This document shows positions 56,908-64,000 of a stretch of DNA of 64,000 nt, piece after piece; the first letter of the stretch is position 1, and each line of letters opens with the position of its first letter. This DNA is from Bostrychus sinensis (Eukaryota > Chordata > Actinopteri > Gobiiformes > Eleotridae). Position numbers and translations under genes: made by a program. The notes under the pieces are model-generated. The model saw nothing but the letters and a program-made list of their open reading frames with translations, made no database searches and was not told where the DNA came from. Location: assembly GCA_020698575.1 (NCBI GenBank), contig CM036242.1, positions 17,651,124 to 17,715,123 of the forward strand, read 5' to 3'.

Positions 56908-57101
56908 ACGGACGAAGAGAAATGAAAACGGCCATGTCGTGGTAGAGATCTGTTCGGGAGACAGACCCAAACCTGTGGCTAACTAATCTCTCCGTGTAAT
57001 GTAGTTAGCTTTCTGTCGCAGTTTTAATTAGAACAGCTTTACTTGCTGTACGCAAACTACGCCCAGCTTTATTTTTTGGTGTTTATTGAAAAAAAGCAAA
57101 C

Positions 57102-57225
57102 ATGAGTGGAGGAGGGACGCCTTATATTGGCAGCAAAATTAGCCTAATTTCTAAGGCCGGGATCCGTTATGAAGGCATTTTGTACACTATTGATACAGAA
57201 AACTCGACTGTAGCTCTTGCTAAAG
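57102..57225 (+). CDS. lsm14b: lsm14b coding exon 1
   Basis: Encodes MSGGGTPYIGSKISLISKAG and the strand-turn segment through STVALAK. The donor CTAAAG|GTAAGA ends in phase 1, and the first base of the Val codon is the last base of the exon. Confidence 0.96.
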
Positions 57226-58704
57226 GTAAGATAAGTCATTTAAAATAATGACACAACCTACCGATGTGTAGTGTAAAATCGAAAAGAAATACTTTTAGAC
57301 TAGCTTTGACTGGCTAGCTAACTCGGTTGCAGCTAACGCTGTATGTTGTTGGAGTTATCCTCAGTCCTTTGTTTACGTTTTGGTAAATCGAATGAGTCAA
57401 GCGTTTATGAAAACATAATGGCACATTTTACACAATTAGTATTGTAAGTTGAAGAGCAATAAAATGTAAAATTTTGACTAGTGATCTAAATTATATGAAA
57501 GTAATTGTGATTTATAATGCCCTCTGATAGTTAAGGCAAGAGAGCTGAATTTATCTTACCACTCAAAGAAATCATTGTTCATCAATGAAAGTAAATGTTC
57601 TTACACAACTTTATGACTATTTTTTGCAGTGATGAAAACCTTGCGATTTAAGTACATTTTCTGCGTAGCTTTTCGTAAAAACTACCTTTTGGCAAATATA
57701 CGGTACATTATCATTTTCAGATAAATTGTATGAACAACATTCAACTGAAATTACTCCAATAAAGCTGTTTAAATGTATTGTCTCTGTAGTTCGGTCTTTT
57801 GGCACGGAAGACAGGCCTACTGACAGGCCTATTCCTCCTCGAGATGAGGTGTTCGAGTACATCATCTTCAGAGGCAGTGATATAAAGGATTTGACTGTTT
57901 GTGAGGCACCTAAAACCACTACCTCCCCTCCACAAGACCCTGCCATTGTTCAAGTATGTTCCTATATATGCTTTGCAAAGTAGTTGCAATATATGTGTGT
58001 TATTTTTTTCCTTGACACGTGTTCATTTTTTTAGTCTTCACTTGGATCGTCAGCCAGTTCATCTGCTGCATCATCATTTCAGTGTGCCGCTTCCTACACA
58101 CCATTTAGCAGTGTACCTGTCACACCATATGGCCAGTTTGGAGGTGCTCATCAATTTGGATCGTCAGGAGCAGGTAAAAAGTATCTTCTGATTTAAACTG
58201 TTTCAAATACAGTCCTATTTTTTTTTATCTATAATTTAGCTATGTCTATGCAGTACGCACAAGTCCCCAGCTGGATGTCTTAACAAAAAGTCCAACCCTG
58301 GAGCCTGCAAAACCACCTCAGTCAGCACACACTGTCCCACCTGCCCCAGTAGGACAAAGGTCTCAAGCTGTGGCAACAGTGCCTAAACCCTCCTCCATGA
58401 CTATTGGCAACCAGAAGCCTCAAGACCTTCTAGAACAGAGAAAATGTAAGGATAAATATCAATCACTGTACAGTTTAAATCTGAACACAGTTGAACCAAT
58501 TGGAGTTTAGAATGCTTGTGTTAAAAATCTAATATAAGCATTATCTCAAAATATGAGTTATGGGTGTTATGCATATTTTCACTGTCGTATAATGCTTATT
58601 TATTTCTTACATTCTCTTTCCAGCTTCTGAAGTTCAGAAAGAACCTGAGGCAGAAAATGACATCGCCACTGGTGAAAGCCGAGATGCTAATAAGCACCAC
58701 ACTG
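57102..58704 (+). CDS. lsm14b: lsm14b, LSM14 (RAP55/Scd6 family) protein, first five coding exons (gene-level, 3' partial)
   Basis: LSM14/RAP55 proteins bind mRNA, help repress translation and gather in P-bodies and stress granules. Five exons join in frame into 233 residues. An LSm domain (about 1-85) contains GTPYIGSKISLISKAGIRYE, GILYTIDTENSTVALAKV and RSFGTEDRP, then FEYIIFRGSDIKDLTVCE. A Ser/Pro/Gln-rich linker follows, including DPAIVQ and RTSPQLDVLTKSP. The FDF, FFD and TFG boxes and RGG tail of the family are absent and must lie beyond base 64000 or be lost. ATG context is AAACATGA and an in-frame TGA precedes it by 15 bases. The residues fit both LSM14A and LSM14B; the b assignment rests on adjacency to taf4. 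Confidence 0.9.
57790..57953 (+). CDS. lsm14b: lsm14b coding exon 2 (end of LSm domain)
   Basis: Acceptor CTCTGTAG|TTCGGT and donor GTTCAA|GTATGT. Encodes RSFGTEDRPTDRPIPPRDEV, then FEYIIFRGSDIKDLTVCEAP and DPAIVQ. Nearly invariant in the family. Ends in phase 0. Confidence 0.97.
58035..58173 (+). CDS. lsm14b: lsm14b coding exon 3
   Basis: Acceptor TTTTTTTAG|TCTTCA and donor GGAGCAG|GTAAAA. Encodes SSLGSSASSSAASSFQ and a Tyr/Pro/Phe/Gly-rich segment, matching the SSLGSAxxSxFQ start of the family linker. Phase 0 to 1. Confidence 0.93.
58254..58445 (+). CDS. lsm14b: lsm14b coding exon 4
   Basis: Acceptor CTATGCAG|TACGCA and donor AGAAAAT|GTAAGG. Encodes RTSPQLDVLTKSPTLEPAKP, then a Pro/Gln/Ala-rich linker. 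The SPQLD..TKSPT.E motif is family-like. Phase 1 to 1. Confidence 0.92.
58624..58704 (+). CDS. lsm14b: lsm14b coding exon 5 (last one found)
   Basis: Acceptor CTTTCCAG|CTTCTG and donor CACACTG|GTAAGA, phase 1 to 1. Encodes the acidic SEVQKEPEAENDIATGESRD segment. Not a strongly conserved block; support is from splice sites, phase and position. Confidence 0.78.
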
Positions 58705-60429
58705 GTAAGAGGTTTGCCATACTAGCGTCATAAGTTCTCCAGCATTTTTTATTATTATTCAAGTATAGGCTTGTATTTAAAGAAACTAACCTAAACAAAA
58801 ATAAAAAGACTTCAAGATGTCATCATAGAATTTTATTAGGAGTATGATTCATTCACACTGGGAAACTTTATACAACGGGCTTGCATTAGATGCATTCCAT
58901 TTGGATGATTGGCCTACACAGGTTGTAAATTTTGAATTAGTGGTAGCTAATAAATTGGCTATTCCAGTGCTGGTCTGCTTTCATAGGAAAACAACACGAG
59001 CAGTAGAGGAAAATATAAGGAAAGGGACATGTAAAAATAATATTGGCAATTTGTTCAGTGGCCAATTACACAAAAGTGCTAGACAGGAAAACTCAACTGT
59101 CATGCTGTCTCTAATACATGTTTACATGTGTACACTCAGGTGTGGGGAAAAAATGTAGTAAGACTGATAGCCCATCTAGGGTTGCTGTGCACCCTGCTGA
59201 CAAGTCATTACAGAAGAAGTTATAGTCCTTTGTCAGGCCACAGAAAAAAGAGGGCTGAACAAAGATGGCATAAGTCAAAGCTCCAAGTTCATTGTGAGAT
59301 ATCTAAAGAAATGTATGCATTCAATCAAATTTTGTTTTAACAACTTGCATTCCCTGTTTGTTACAGTCAGTAGGTTAAAGGGTCCCTATTGTGGGCAAAA
59401 TATTATGTATTGAAAACACCTTAATATTTCTTCTTGGGGAGAGGTTACTTTCACGTTGCAAAAAACACTTTGATTAGGTCCCTGTCGCTTGAAGCCCCTG
59501 TTGGCCCTGTCCACTTCCCTCAGTCAGTTGAAGCCCATTGCAAACAGTATAGTTTATATCAGCTGTGCTGGAATGAAGGGCACAGGGCTGAGGTCTTTCT
59601 CTTACAAAAGCCCTTTAAAGACACCACTGCCTCTTGATCTTCTTTTTAGTTGACACGCAAATGATGTTTGCTTGGACTTGAGAGGAGAATGTCAGGGTGC
59701 TTGTACCAAAAGGTGGTGAATAGACAGAGCATAATATAATGGCTAATTGGCACAACCTTTAGCTACATGGAGCTAATAGATAAATGAGCTGACTGCCTTG
59801 TAGTAGCTGCGGTTTAAGCAATGAAATTATCAGAATGAGTCTGGTGATTGCATATGTACTTTAGAAATGGAAGGTGGCGTTTCACATGTCTACGCAGAGC
59901 AGTGAAAAAGAGCGTTTTCAACTCCTGGGAAGAGCAGCTTAGCATACAGTGTTACTCAACCATGCGTGAATGAAACAAAATGTTTTTGAGGTGGAAACAC
60001 ATCATGGTTAAAAGCTTAGAAAAGTTGATTTAGCCTCCGGCTCCATTGCTTTTCACAGTAATATCCAAATCTAAAGGCAATGAGTTTGTTGTATTATGAC
60101 AAGGTTCAGGGTATTAAACATGCAATAAACTCTACAGCCCATAACTGCAGCCATCCAGGAGACAGGCCCTTTCACACTGTTGGAACTTTTTGCAGTTCCT
60201 ATAACCATTTGAGTATCTACTCCGTTTTGTCGCGCATTTGCACATCATAGGAACTGGGGACATAGGAAAAGGTTCCTGTAACCTTTTTAGCTCCAATCAG
60301 TGATGCAGTTAGAGAAGAAAGTAATATTATGCGCATACACACCGCCATTAAAATATTTACTTATAATACTCATACAAGCCACTAATTTTAGAGCTAGTTA
60401 GACTCACCAAAACATTTACATATCACTCA

Positions 60430-60960
60430 CTACAGGGGAATATAGACCAGTAGATTCACTGTCATCACTTTGTGGATGCAAAACAACTTTCTCCAACTAA
60501 ACAGACAAGACTAAATTAATTATCCTTGGCCCACAGAAACAAAGAGAGTGTGTCAGCAGTCACCTCAAGTCTCTTACATTAAAATAAAAAAAATTTGGTT
60601 AGAAATCTAGGCATAATCATGGACTTGGACTCAGACTTGATTTTTAACAGACACATTAAATCAATAACAATTTACCATCTCAAAAACATTGCCAGAATCA
60701 CAGGGAAAATGTCTAACCAGACCTAGACAGATATGTCCATGCATTTATACCCAGCCAGGTTAGACATATGTTAGTCCTGTTCTCAGATTTCTGTACTGGC
60801 TTCCTGTCGCTCAGAGGATGACACAACAGCACTATTTGTGTATAAATGTCTTCATCTGGACAACACTTATATGCTGATGCCATATGAACTACTGTATTTC
60901 AAACTCTGAGAACATCAGGAACAGGCCTTCTGTTGGTGTCCAGAGTTGGGACTAAACACG
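60430..60960 (+). mobile_element. Decayed L2-like LINE fragment
   Basis: Broken plus-strand frames read KTKLIILGPQKQRE, NLGIIMDLDSDLIFNRHIKS and, after a gap, RTSGTGLLLVSRVGTKHGE, an order seen after the RT domain of L2-type elements. Stops and frameshifts throughout. Confidence 0.65.
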
Positions 60961-60965
60961 GTGAA

Positions 60966-61041
60966 GTAGGCCTGGGCGATATGGCTAAAAAATAAGAGCT
61001 TGAGATATAGAGATATATATAGATAGATATATACATACACA
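60966..61041 (+). mobile_element. One end of a hAT-like MITE, truncated
   Basis: GTAGGCCTGGGCGATATGGC resembles the common TAGGGCTGGGCGATATGG end. An AT-rich run follows to the Tc1 boundary. No second end was found. Confidence 0.35.
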
Positions 61042-61694
61042 CAGTGGGGCAAAAAAGTATTTAGTCAGCCACCAATTGTGCAAGTTCTCCCACTTAAAAA
61101 GATGAGAGAGGCCTGTAATTTTCATCATAGGTATACCTCAACTATGAGAGAAAAAATGAGAAAAAATAAATCCAGAAAATCACTGTCTGATTTTTAAAGA
61201 ATTTATTTGCAAATTATGGTGTATTGTATTTGGTCAATAACAAAAGTTCATCTCAATACTTTGTTATATACCCTTTGTTGGCAATGACAGAGGTCAAACT
61301 TTTTCTGTAAGTCTTCACAAGGTTTTTACAAACTGTTGCTGGTATTTTGGCCCATTCCTCCCTGCAGATCTCCTCTAGAGCAGTGATGTTTTGGGGCTGT
61401 CACTGGGCAACACGGACTTTCAACTCCCTCCAAAGATTTTCTATGGGGTTGAGATCTGGAGACTGGCGAGGCCACTCCAGGACCTTGAAATGCTTCTTAC
61501 GAAGCCACTCCTTCGTTACCCGGGCAGTGTGTTTGGGATCATTGTCATGCTGAAAGACCCAGCCACGTTTCATCTTCAATGCCCTTGCTGATGGAAGGAG
61601 GTTTTCACTCAAAATTTGACAATTACATAAACAAAGACACGTAAAGTTTGCTGCTGCTAGCACCAAGCTGTTGGCCAAACTGCTGCCACAACCA
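61042..61694 (-). mobile_element. Tc1/mariner element, 3' half, cut by the DIRS insertion
   Basis: The left end CAGTGGGGCAAAAAAGTATT is a known fish Tc1 terminal repeat. On the minus strand it encodes the transposase C-terminus: SENLLPSARALKMKRGWVF, FQHDNDPKHTA (second Asp of DDE) and WPRQSPDLNPIENLWRELK (third acidic residue). The N-terminal half and the other terminal repeat are absent. It stops where the DIRS terminal repeat begins. Confidence 0.88.
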
Positions 61695-61748
61695 AACGAA
61701 AGTTACGTATGTAACTACGGTTCTATGAATCCCGGATGACCGCCAGAG
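61695..61748. repeat. DIRS 3' inverted repeat, left arm (54 bp)
   Basis: Perfect reverse complement of 61929-61982, including GTTACGTATGTAACTACGG. It marks the end of the DIRS element. Confidence 0.92.
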
Positions 61749-61771
61749 GGCGGTGCTGAAAGCACTGAATG
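61737..61771 (+). repeat. 35-bp direct repeat, copy 1
   Basis: Starts TGACCGCCAGAGGGCGGTGC and is identical to 61998-62032. It contains a CCGCC/GGCGG palindrome and GCTGAAAGC. Confidence 0.92.
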
Positions 61772-61928
61772 TACCCTTCGCGCATGCGCAGTTCGAGTAA
61801 TTATACCAACAGAGTCACCTGTGACACCCCAGATGACCCACCAGAGGTAATATATTCCGGGTTCATCTGAGGCTCTGCTCCTTCAGAATCTTCTCGCAGG
61901 AAGGAAAGGATTCTGAGTGACAGAGAAT

Positions 61929-61982
61929 CTCTGGCGGTCATCCGGGATTCATAGAACCGTAGTTACATACGTAACTTTCGTT
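61929..61982. repeat. DIRS 3' inverted repeat, right arm (54 bp)
   Basis: Pairs with 61695-61748 around a 180-bp spacer. By base comparison all 54 positions match. Confidence 0.92.
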
Positions 61983-61997
61983 CTATTTTATCCCTCC

Positions 61998-62032
61998 TGA
62001 CCGCCAGAGGGCGGTGCTGAAAGCACTGAATG
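61998..62032 (+). repeat. 35-bp direct repeat, copy 2
   Basis: Identical to 61737-61771; lies just outside the right arm of the inverted repeat and before the recombinase stop. Confidence 0.92.
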
Positions 62033-62073
62033 ACTAATGCCAGCAAAGTCACAAGGAATCCTGAGTTCCTACC

Positions 62074-63966
62074 TCACTGAGTAGACCCAGAGGACTCCGG
62101 CAGGAGAACCACACCAAGTGGATGAGGGGTGGCGACGTTCACGTTGTAGAATCGTGTAAACGTGCTCGGTGATGCCCATGAGGCGGCAGCACATATGGCT
62201 CCCAGCGGAACCCCTCTCATAACAGCCCATGATGTAGAGACACTCCTGGTGGAACGGCACCGCACACCAGATGGCAGGGAGTAGCGTCCTGCCCCATAGG
62301 CATGGCGAATGACTGCAACAACCCAATGGGAAAGGTGCTGCCTGGAAAGAGGGCAGCCCATTTTAGGACCCCCATAACATAAAAACAGCTGGTCCAATTT
62401 TCTTATAGCTGCTGTAGCTGCAATATATGCCCTCAGTGACCTCAACGGACACAACAACTCCAGCCTGTCCGCACCCTCTCCAGGGGGAGGCACAAACTGC
62501 GCCAGTGTCAGAGGCTGATTACAGTGTGACTGGGACAACACTTTCGGAACGAAAGCTGGATTCGGCCACAGTGTGACGCCAGACCCATCCGGGCTCCATC
62601 TGAGACATGAGGAGCTGACAGAAAGGGCATGCAACTCGCTAACCCACTTTGCAGAAACAATGGCTAGCAAGAACGCAGTTTTACAAGACAGCCATTTGAG
62701 CGAAGCCTGCGCCAAAGGCTCGAATGGGGGATGGCACAGAGCATCCAGCACCAGGGGCAGGTCCCACACAGGGGCGCGTGGGACTGCTGGTGGGCACAGC
62801 CTACGAGCTCCCCTCAGAAAAAGAGACACCAGGTTGTGGCCCCCCACTGTGCCACTGTCAACTCTAGCATGATGGCAAGATATTGCTGCAACATACACCT
62901 TAAGCGTGGAGGGAGACCGACCCTGATCAAAGAGAGACTGGAGGAACTCCAAGATAACGGACACTGAGCAGGACACAGGGTCCTCACTGCGGCCAACACA
63001 CCACCGCGAAAACAGCTTCCACCTGTTTTCATACTGCCGACGAGTGGAAGACGCTCTGGCATTTAAAATAGTTCGTCTGACAGGGTCCGTGCAGCCAATC
63101 AGCTGCAGCCCGGGCCCTCCAGTGGCCAGACCCTCAGCTGGAGGCGTTGAGGATTGGGATGCCAGACTCTGCCCCCCAACTGGGACAGCAGATCCTGTCT
63201 GTCTGGGAGGCGCCATGGCATGCCGTGACAGAGACTGTGCAGCAACGGGTACCAAGGCTGCGCTGGCCAGAGGGGGGCCACCAGCAGCAACCTGTGACCC
63301 TCCTGAAGGACCCTCTGAAGAGTTGGCAAAATCAGAGGGAGTGGGGGGAAAGCGTACAAGAGGCCCTGAGGCCAAGGATGTGCCAGTGCATCCTGACCTA
63401 GGGGGCCCGCTGTCCCTTTGAGGGAGAACCATAGGGGACAATGAGTCGACCCCTCTGAAGCAAAGAGATCTACCTCTGCTCGGCCAAAGAGGCTCCAAAT
63501 TGTGTGCACCACCTCTGGGTGAAGGCACCACTCTCCCTGCAAGGGAACCCAGCGAGAGAGAGCGTCTGCCAGCTGGTTGCTCTCCCCTGGTAAATACATC
63601 GCCCTCAGGCTGGACAGATGGGGGGCTGCCCACGTCAGAAGGTCCTGAGACACTTCCAGGAGACGAGCTGACCTGGTGCCCCCTTGGTGGTTGATGTGAT
63701 AGACAGCCGAGGTGTTGTCCAACCGTACAAGCACATGCCTTCCTCTCAGGTATGGCAGAAAATGCCTGAGAGCTAGATGCACGGCCCGTAGCTCCAACAC
63801 ATTGATATGTTCGGAGCAGTCCTTTGCAGACCAGCACCCCTGAATGGCCTTGTGCTGCCACACAGCGCCCCACCCAGTGGGACAAGCATCTGTGGTGACA
63901 ACCTCCCTTCGGCATGTAACAGAACCCATGGGGACACCCCGGGACATATAAGCCCTGTCCCTCCAC
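62074..63966 (-). CDS. DIRS tyrosine recombinase frame (probably inactive)
   Basis: The open frame is 630 codons; the recognisable recombinase is roughly the last 340. It has NARASSTRRQYENRWKLFSR (N-terminal core-binding start), FLQSLFDQGRSPSTLKVYVA, AKWVSELHALSVSSSCLRWS and CAAASWASPSTFTRFYNVNV (Tyr in RFY). The family pattern R-x-SEL reads W-V-SEL here (TGG at 62644-62646), and the His of H-x-x-R reads Arg (CGT at 62254-62256). With two catalytic residues changed it is likely dead though open. The first 290 codons overlap the RT/RNase H frame and may be a shadow; the true start is unclear. Confidence 0.8.
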   Translation of the reverse strand: MEGQGLYVPGCPHGFCYMPKGGCHHRCLSHWVGRCVAAQGHSGVLVCKGLLRTYQCVGATGRASSSQAFSAIPERKACACTVGQHLGCLSHQPPRGHQVSSSPGSVSGPSDVGSPPSVQPEGDVFTRGEQPAGRRSLSLGSLAGRVVPSPRGGAHNLEPLWPSRGRSLCFRGVDSLSPMVLPQRDSGPPRSGCTGTSLASGPLVRFPPTPSDFANSSEGPSGGSQVAAGGPPLASAALVPVAAQSLSRHAMAPPRQTGSAVPVGGQSLASQSSTPPAEGLATGGPGLQLIGCTDPVRRTILNARASSTRRQYENRWKLFSRWCVGRSEDPVSCSVSVILEFLQSLFDQGRSPSTLKVYVAAISCHHARVDSGTVGGHNLVSLFLRGARRLCPPAVPRAPVWDLPLVLDALCHPPFEPLAQASLKWLSCKTAFLLAIVSAKWVSELHALSVSSSCLRWSPDGSGVTLWPNPAFVPKVLSQSHCNQPLTLAQFVPPPGEGADRLELLCPLRSLRAYIAATAAIRKLDQLFLCYGGPKMGCPLSRQHLSHWVVAVIRHAYGAGRYSLPSGVRCRSTRSVSTSWAVMRGVPLGAICAAASWASPSTFTRFYNVNVATPHPLGVVLLPESSGSTQ

Positions 63967-63974
63967 GGAGACAC
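63099..63974 (-). CDS. DIRS RT/RNase H polyprotein, C-terminal part (291 codons visible)
   Basis: Encodes the RNase H part of the DIRS pol-like frame: VVTTDACPTGWGAVW (first Asp), NVLELRAVHLALRHFLPYLR (Glu), VLVRLDNTSAVYHINHQGG (second Asp), and DALSRWVPLQGEW (last Asp), then a Pro/Leu-rich tail. The RT domain proper would lie upstream (beyond 64000). The first Met is not the true start. No stop interrupts it here. It overlaps the recombinase frame by 868 bases in a different frame. Confidence 0.85.
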   Translation of the reverse strand: MSPWRDRAYMSRGVPMGSVTCRREVVTTDACPTGWGAVWQHKAIQGCWSAKDCSEHINVLELRAVHLALRHFLPYLRGRHVLVRLDNTSAVYHINHQGGTRSARLLEVSQDLLTWAAPHLSSLRAMYLPGESNQLADALSRWVPLQGEWCLHPEVVHTIWSLFGRAEVDLFASEGSTHCPLWFSLKGTAGPLGQDALAHPWPQGLLYAFPPLPLILPTLQRVLQEGHRLLLVAPLWPAQPWYPLLHSLCHGMPWRLPDRQDLLSQLGGRVWHPNPQRLQLRVWPLEGPGCS

Positions 63975-64000
63975 CGTCGCGTCACTCTGAGCAGCCGACA

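Larger units (their letters stand above)
56427..57101. promoter_or_regulatory. Divergent taf4 / lsm14 intergenic region with both 5' ends
   Basis: Only 675 bp separate the two ATGs, which point away from each other. It holds an NRF1 palindrome, a ZNF143/Staf-like site and a full CRE near taf4, and a second ZNF143-like site nearer lsm14. No TATA box stands out. Spacing and motif types fit a ubiquitous bidirectional promoter (inference; start sites cannot be seen). In-frame stops just before both ATGs support the start codons chosen. Confidence 0.8.
58705..64000 (+). other. lsm14b: lsm14b intron 5 or beyond (runs off the window)
   Basis: No further lsm14b exon was recognised. It holds an L2-like LINE remnant (60430-60960), a Tc1 fragment (61042-61694) and a DIRS1-like element (61695-64000). 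The stretch 58705-60430 shows no gene or clear repeat. Confidence 0.7.
61695..64000 (-). mobile_element. DIRS1-like tyrosine-recombinase retrotransposon (3' part; runs off the window)
   Basis: Minus strand, 3' end at 61695. It carries an RT-RNase H frame and a tyrosine-recombinase frame that overlap, and a 3' region with inverted and direct repeats instead of standard LTRs. This matches the DIRS order. The 5' terminal repeat and GAG/RT start lie beyond base 64000. No clear target duplication is expected for this class. Confidence 0.9.

Noticed and set aside
59170..59340. RRSYSPLSGHRKKRAEQRW, a basic stretch that could be an lsm14b RG-type exon
   Set aside because: No acceptor in the required phase gives an LSM14-like product, and neighbouring residues do not match the family.

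Overview
The window is nuclear DNA of a vertebrate, almost certainly a teleost fish. Two spliced genes with GT-AG introns sit head to head: taf4 (minus strand) and an LSM14-family gene, lsm14b by synteny (plus strand). The TAF4-LSM14B neighbourhood is conserved in vertebrates. The transposons (Rex3/RTE and L2-like LINEs, Tc1/mariner, hAT-like MITEs, tRNA-derived SINEs, a DIRS1-like tyrosine-recombinase retrotransposon) are typical of fish. No rRNA gene, CRISPR array or bacterial operon was seen.

Layout. Positions 1-56426 are taf4, read right to left. Exon 1 is at 55076-56426. Thirteen more exons were placed by matching splice sites, reading phase and protein similarity, ending with exon 14 at 12923-13045. 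Together they encode about 1007 residues: an acidic start, a Ser/Thr/Pro/Gln-rich half, the TAFH domain and most of the C-terminal histone-fold region that pairs with TAF12. The last coding exon was not found and probably lies left of base 1. Intron 13 (16.3 kb) and the partial intron 14 (more than 12.9 kb) make up nearly half the window. They hold transposons and several non-repetitive blocks that may be conserved non-coding elements.

Positions 56427-57101 are a compact 675-bp divergent promoter with NRF1, CRE and two ZNF143/Staf-like sites. Positions 57102-58704 hold the first five coding exons of lsm14b (LSm domain and start of the linker). The rest of that gene (FDF, FFD and TFG boxes) was not found before base 64000.

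Mobile DNA. At 21.95-26.9 kb an RTE-like LINE has been entered by a truncated Rex3 copy (with an 11-bp target-site duplication), a 1.05-kb Tc1-like element with TIRs of about 130 bp, and an L2-type tail; a second Rex3 fragment abuts it. At 53.2-54.1 kb a hAT-like MITE sits inside another, each with an 8-bp target duplication. At 61.0-64.0 kb a DIRS1-like element interrupts a Tc1 transposase gene. Its 3' end carries a perfect 54-bp inverted repeat and a 35-bp direct repeat, and its recombinase appears to have lost two catalytic residues.

TAF4 is a core TFIID subunit and LSM14 proteins act in cytoplasmic mRNA translational control and P-bodies. Both are housekeeping functions, which fits a shared ubiquitous-type promoter. 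I see no convincing new biological system. The most useful second looks are the splice-phase architecture of taf4, the shared promoter, the nested insertions, the DIRS terminus and the candidate regulatory blocks.
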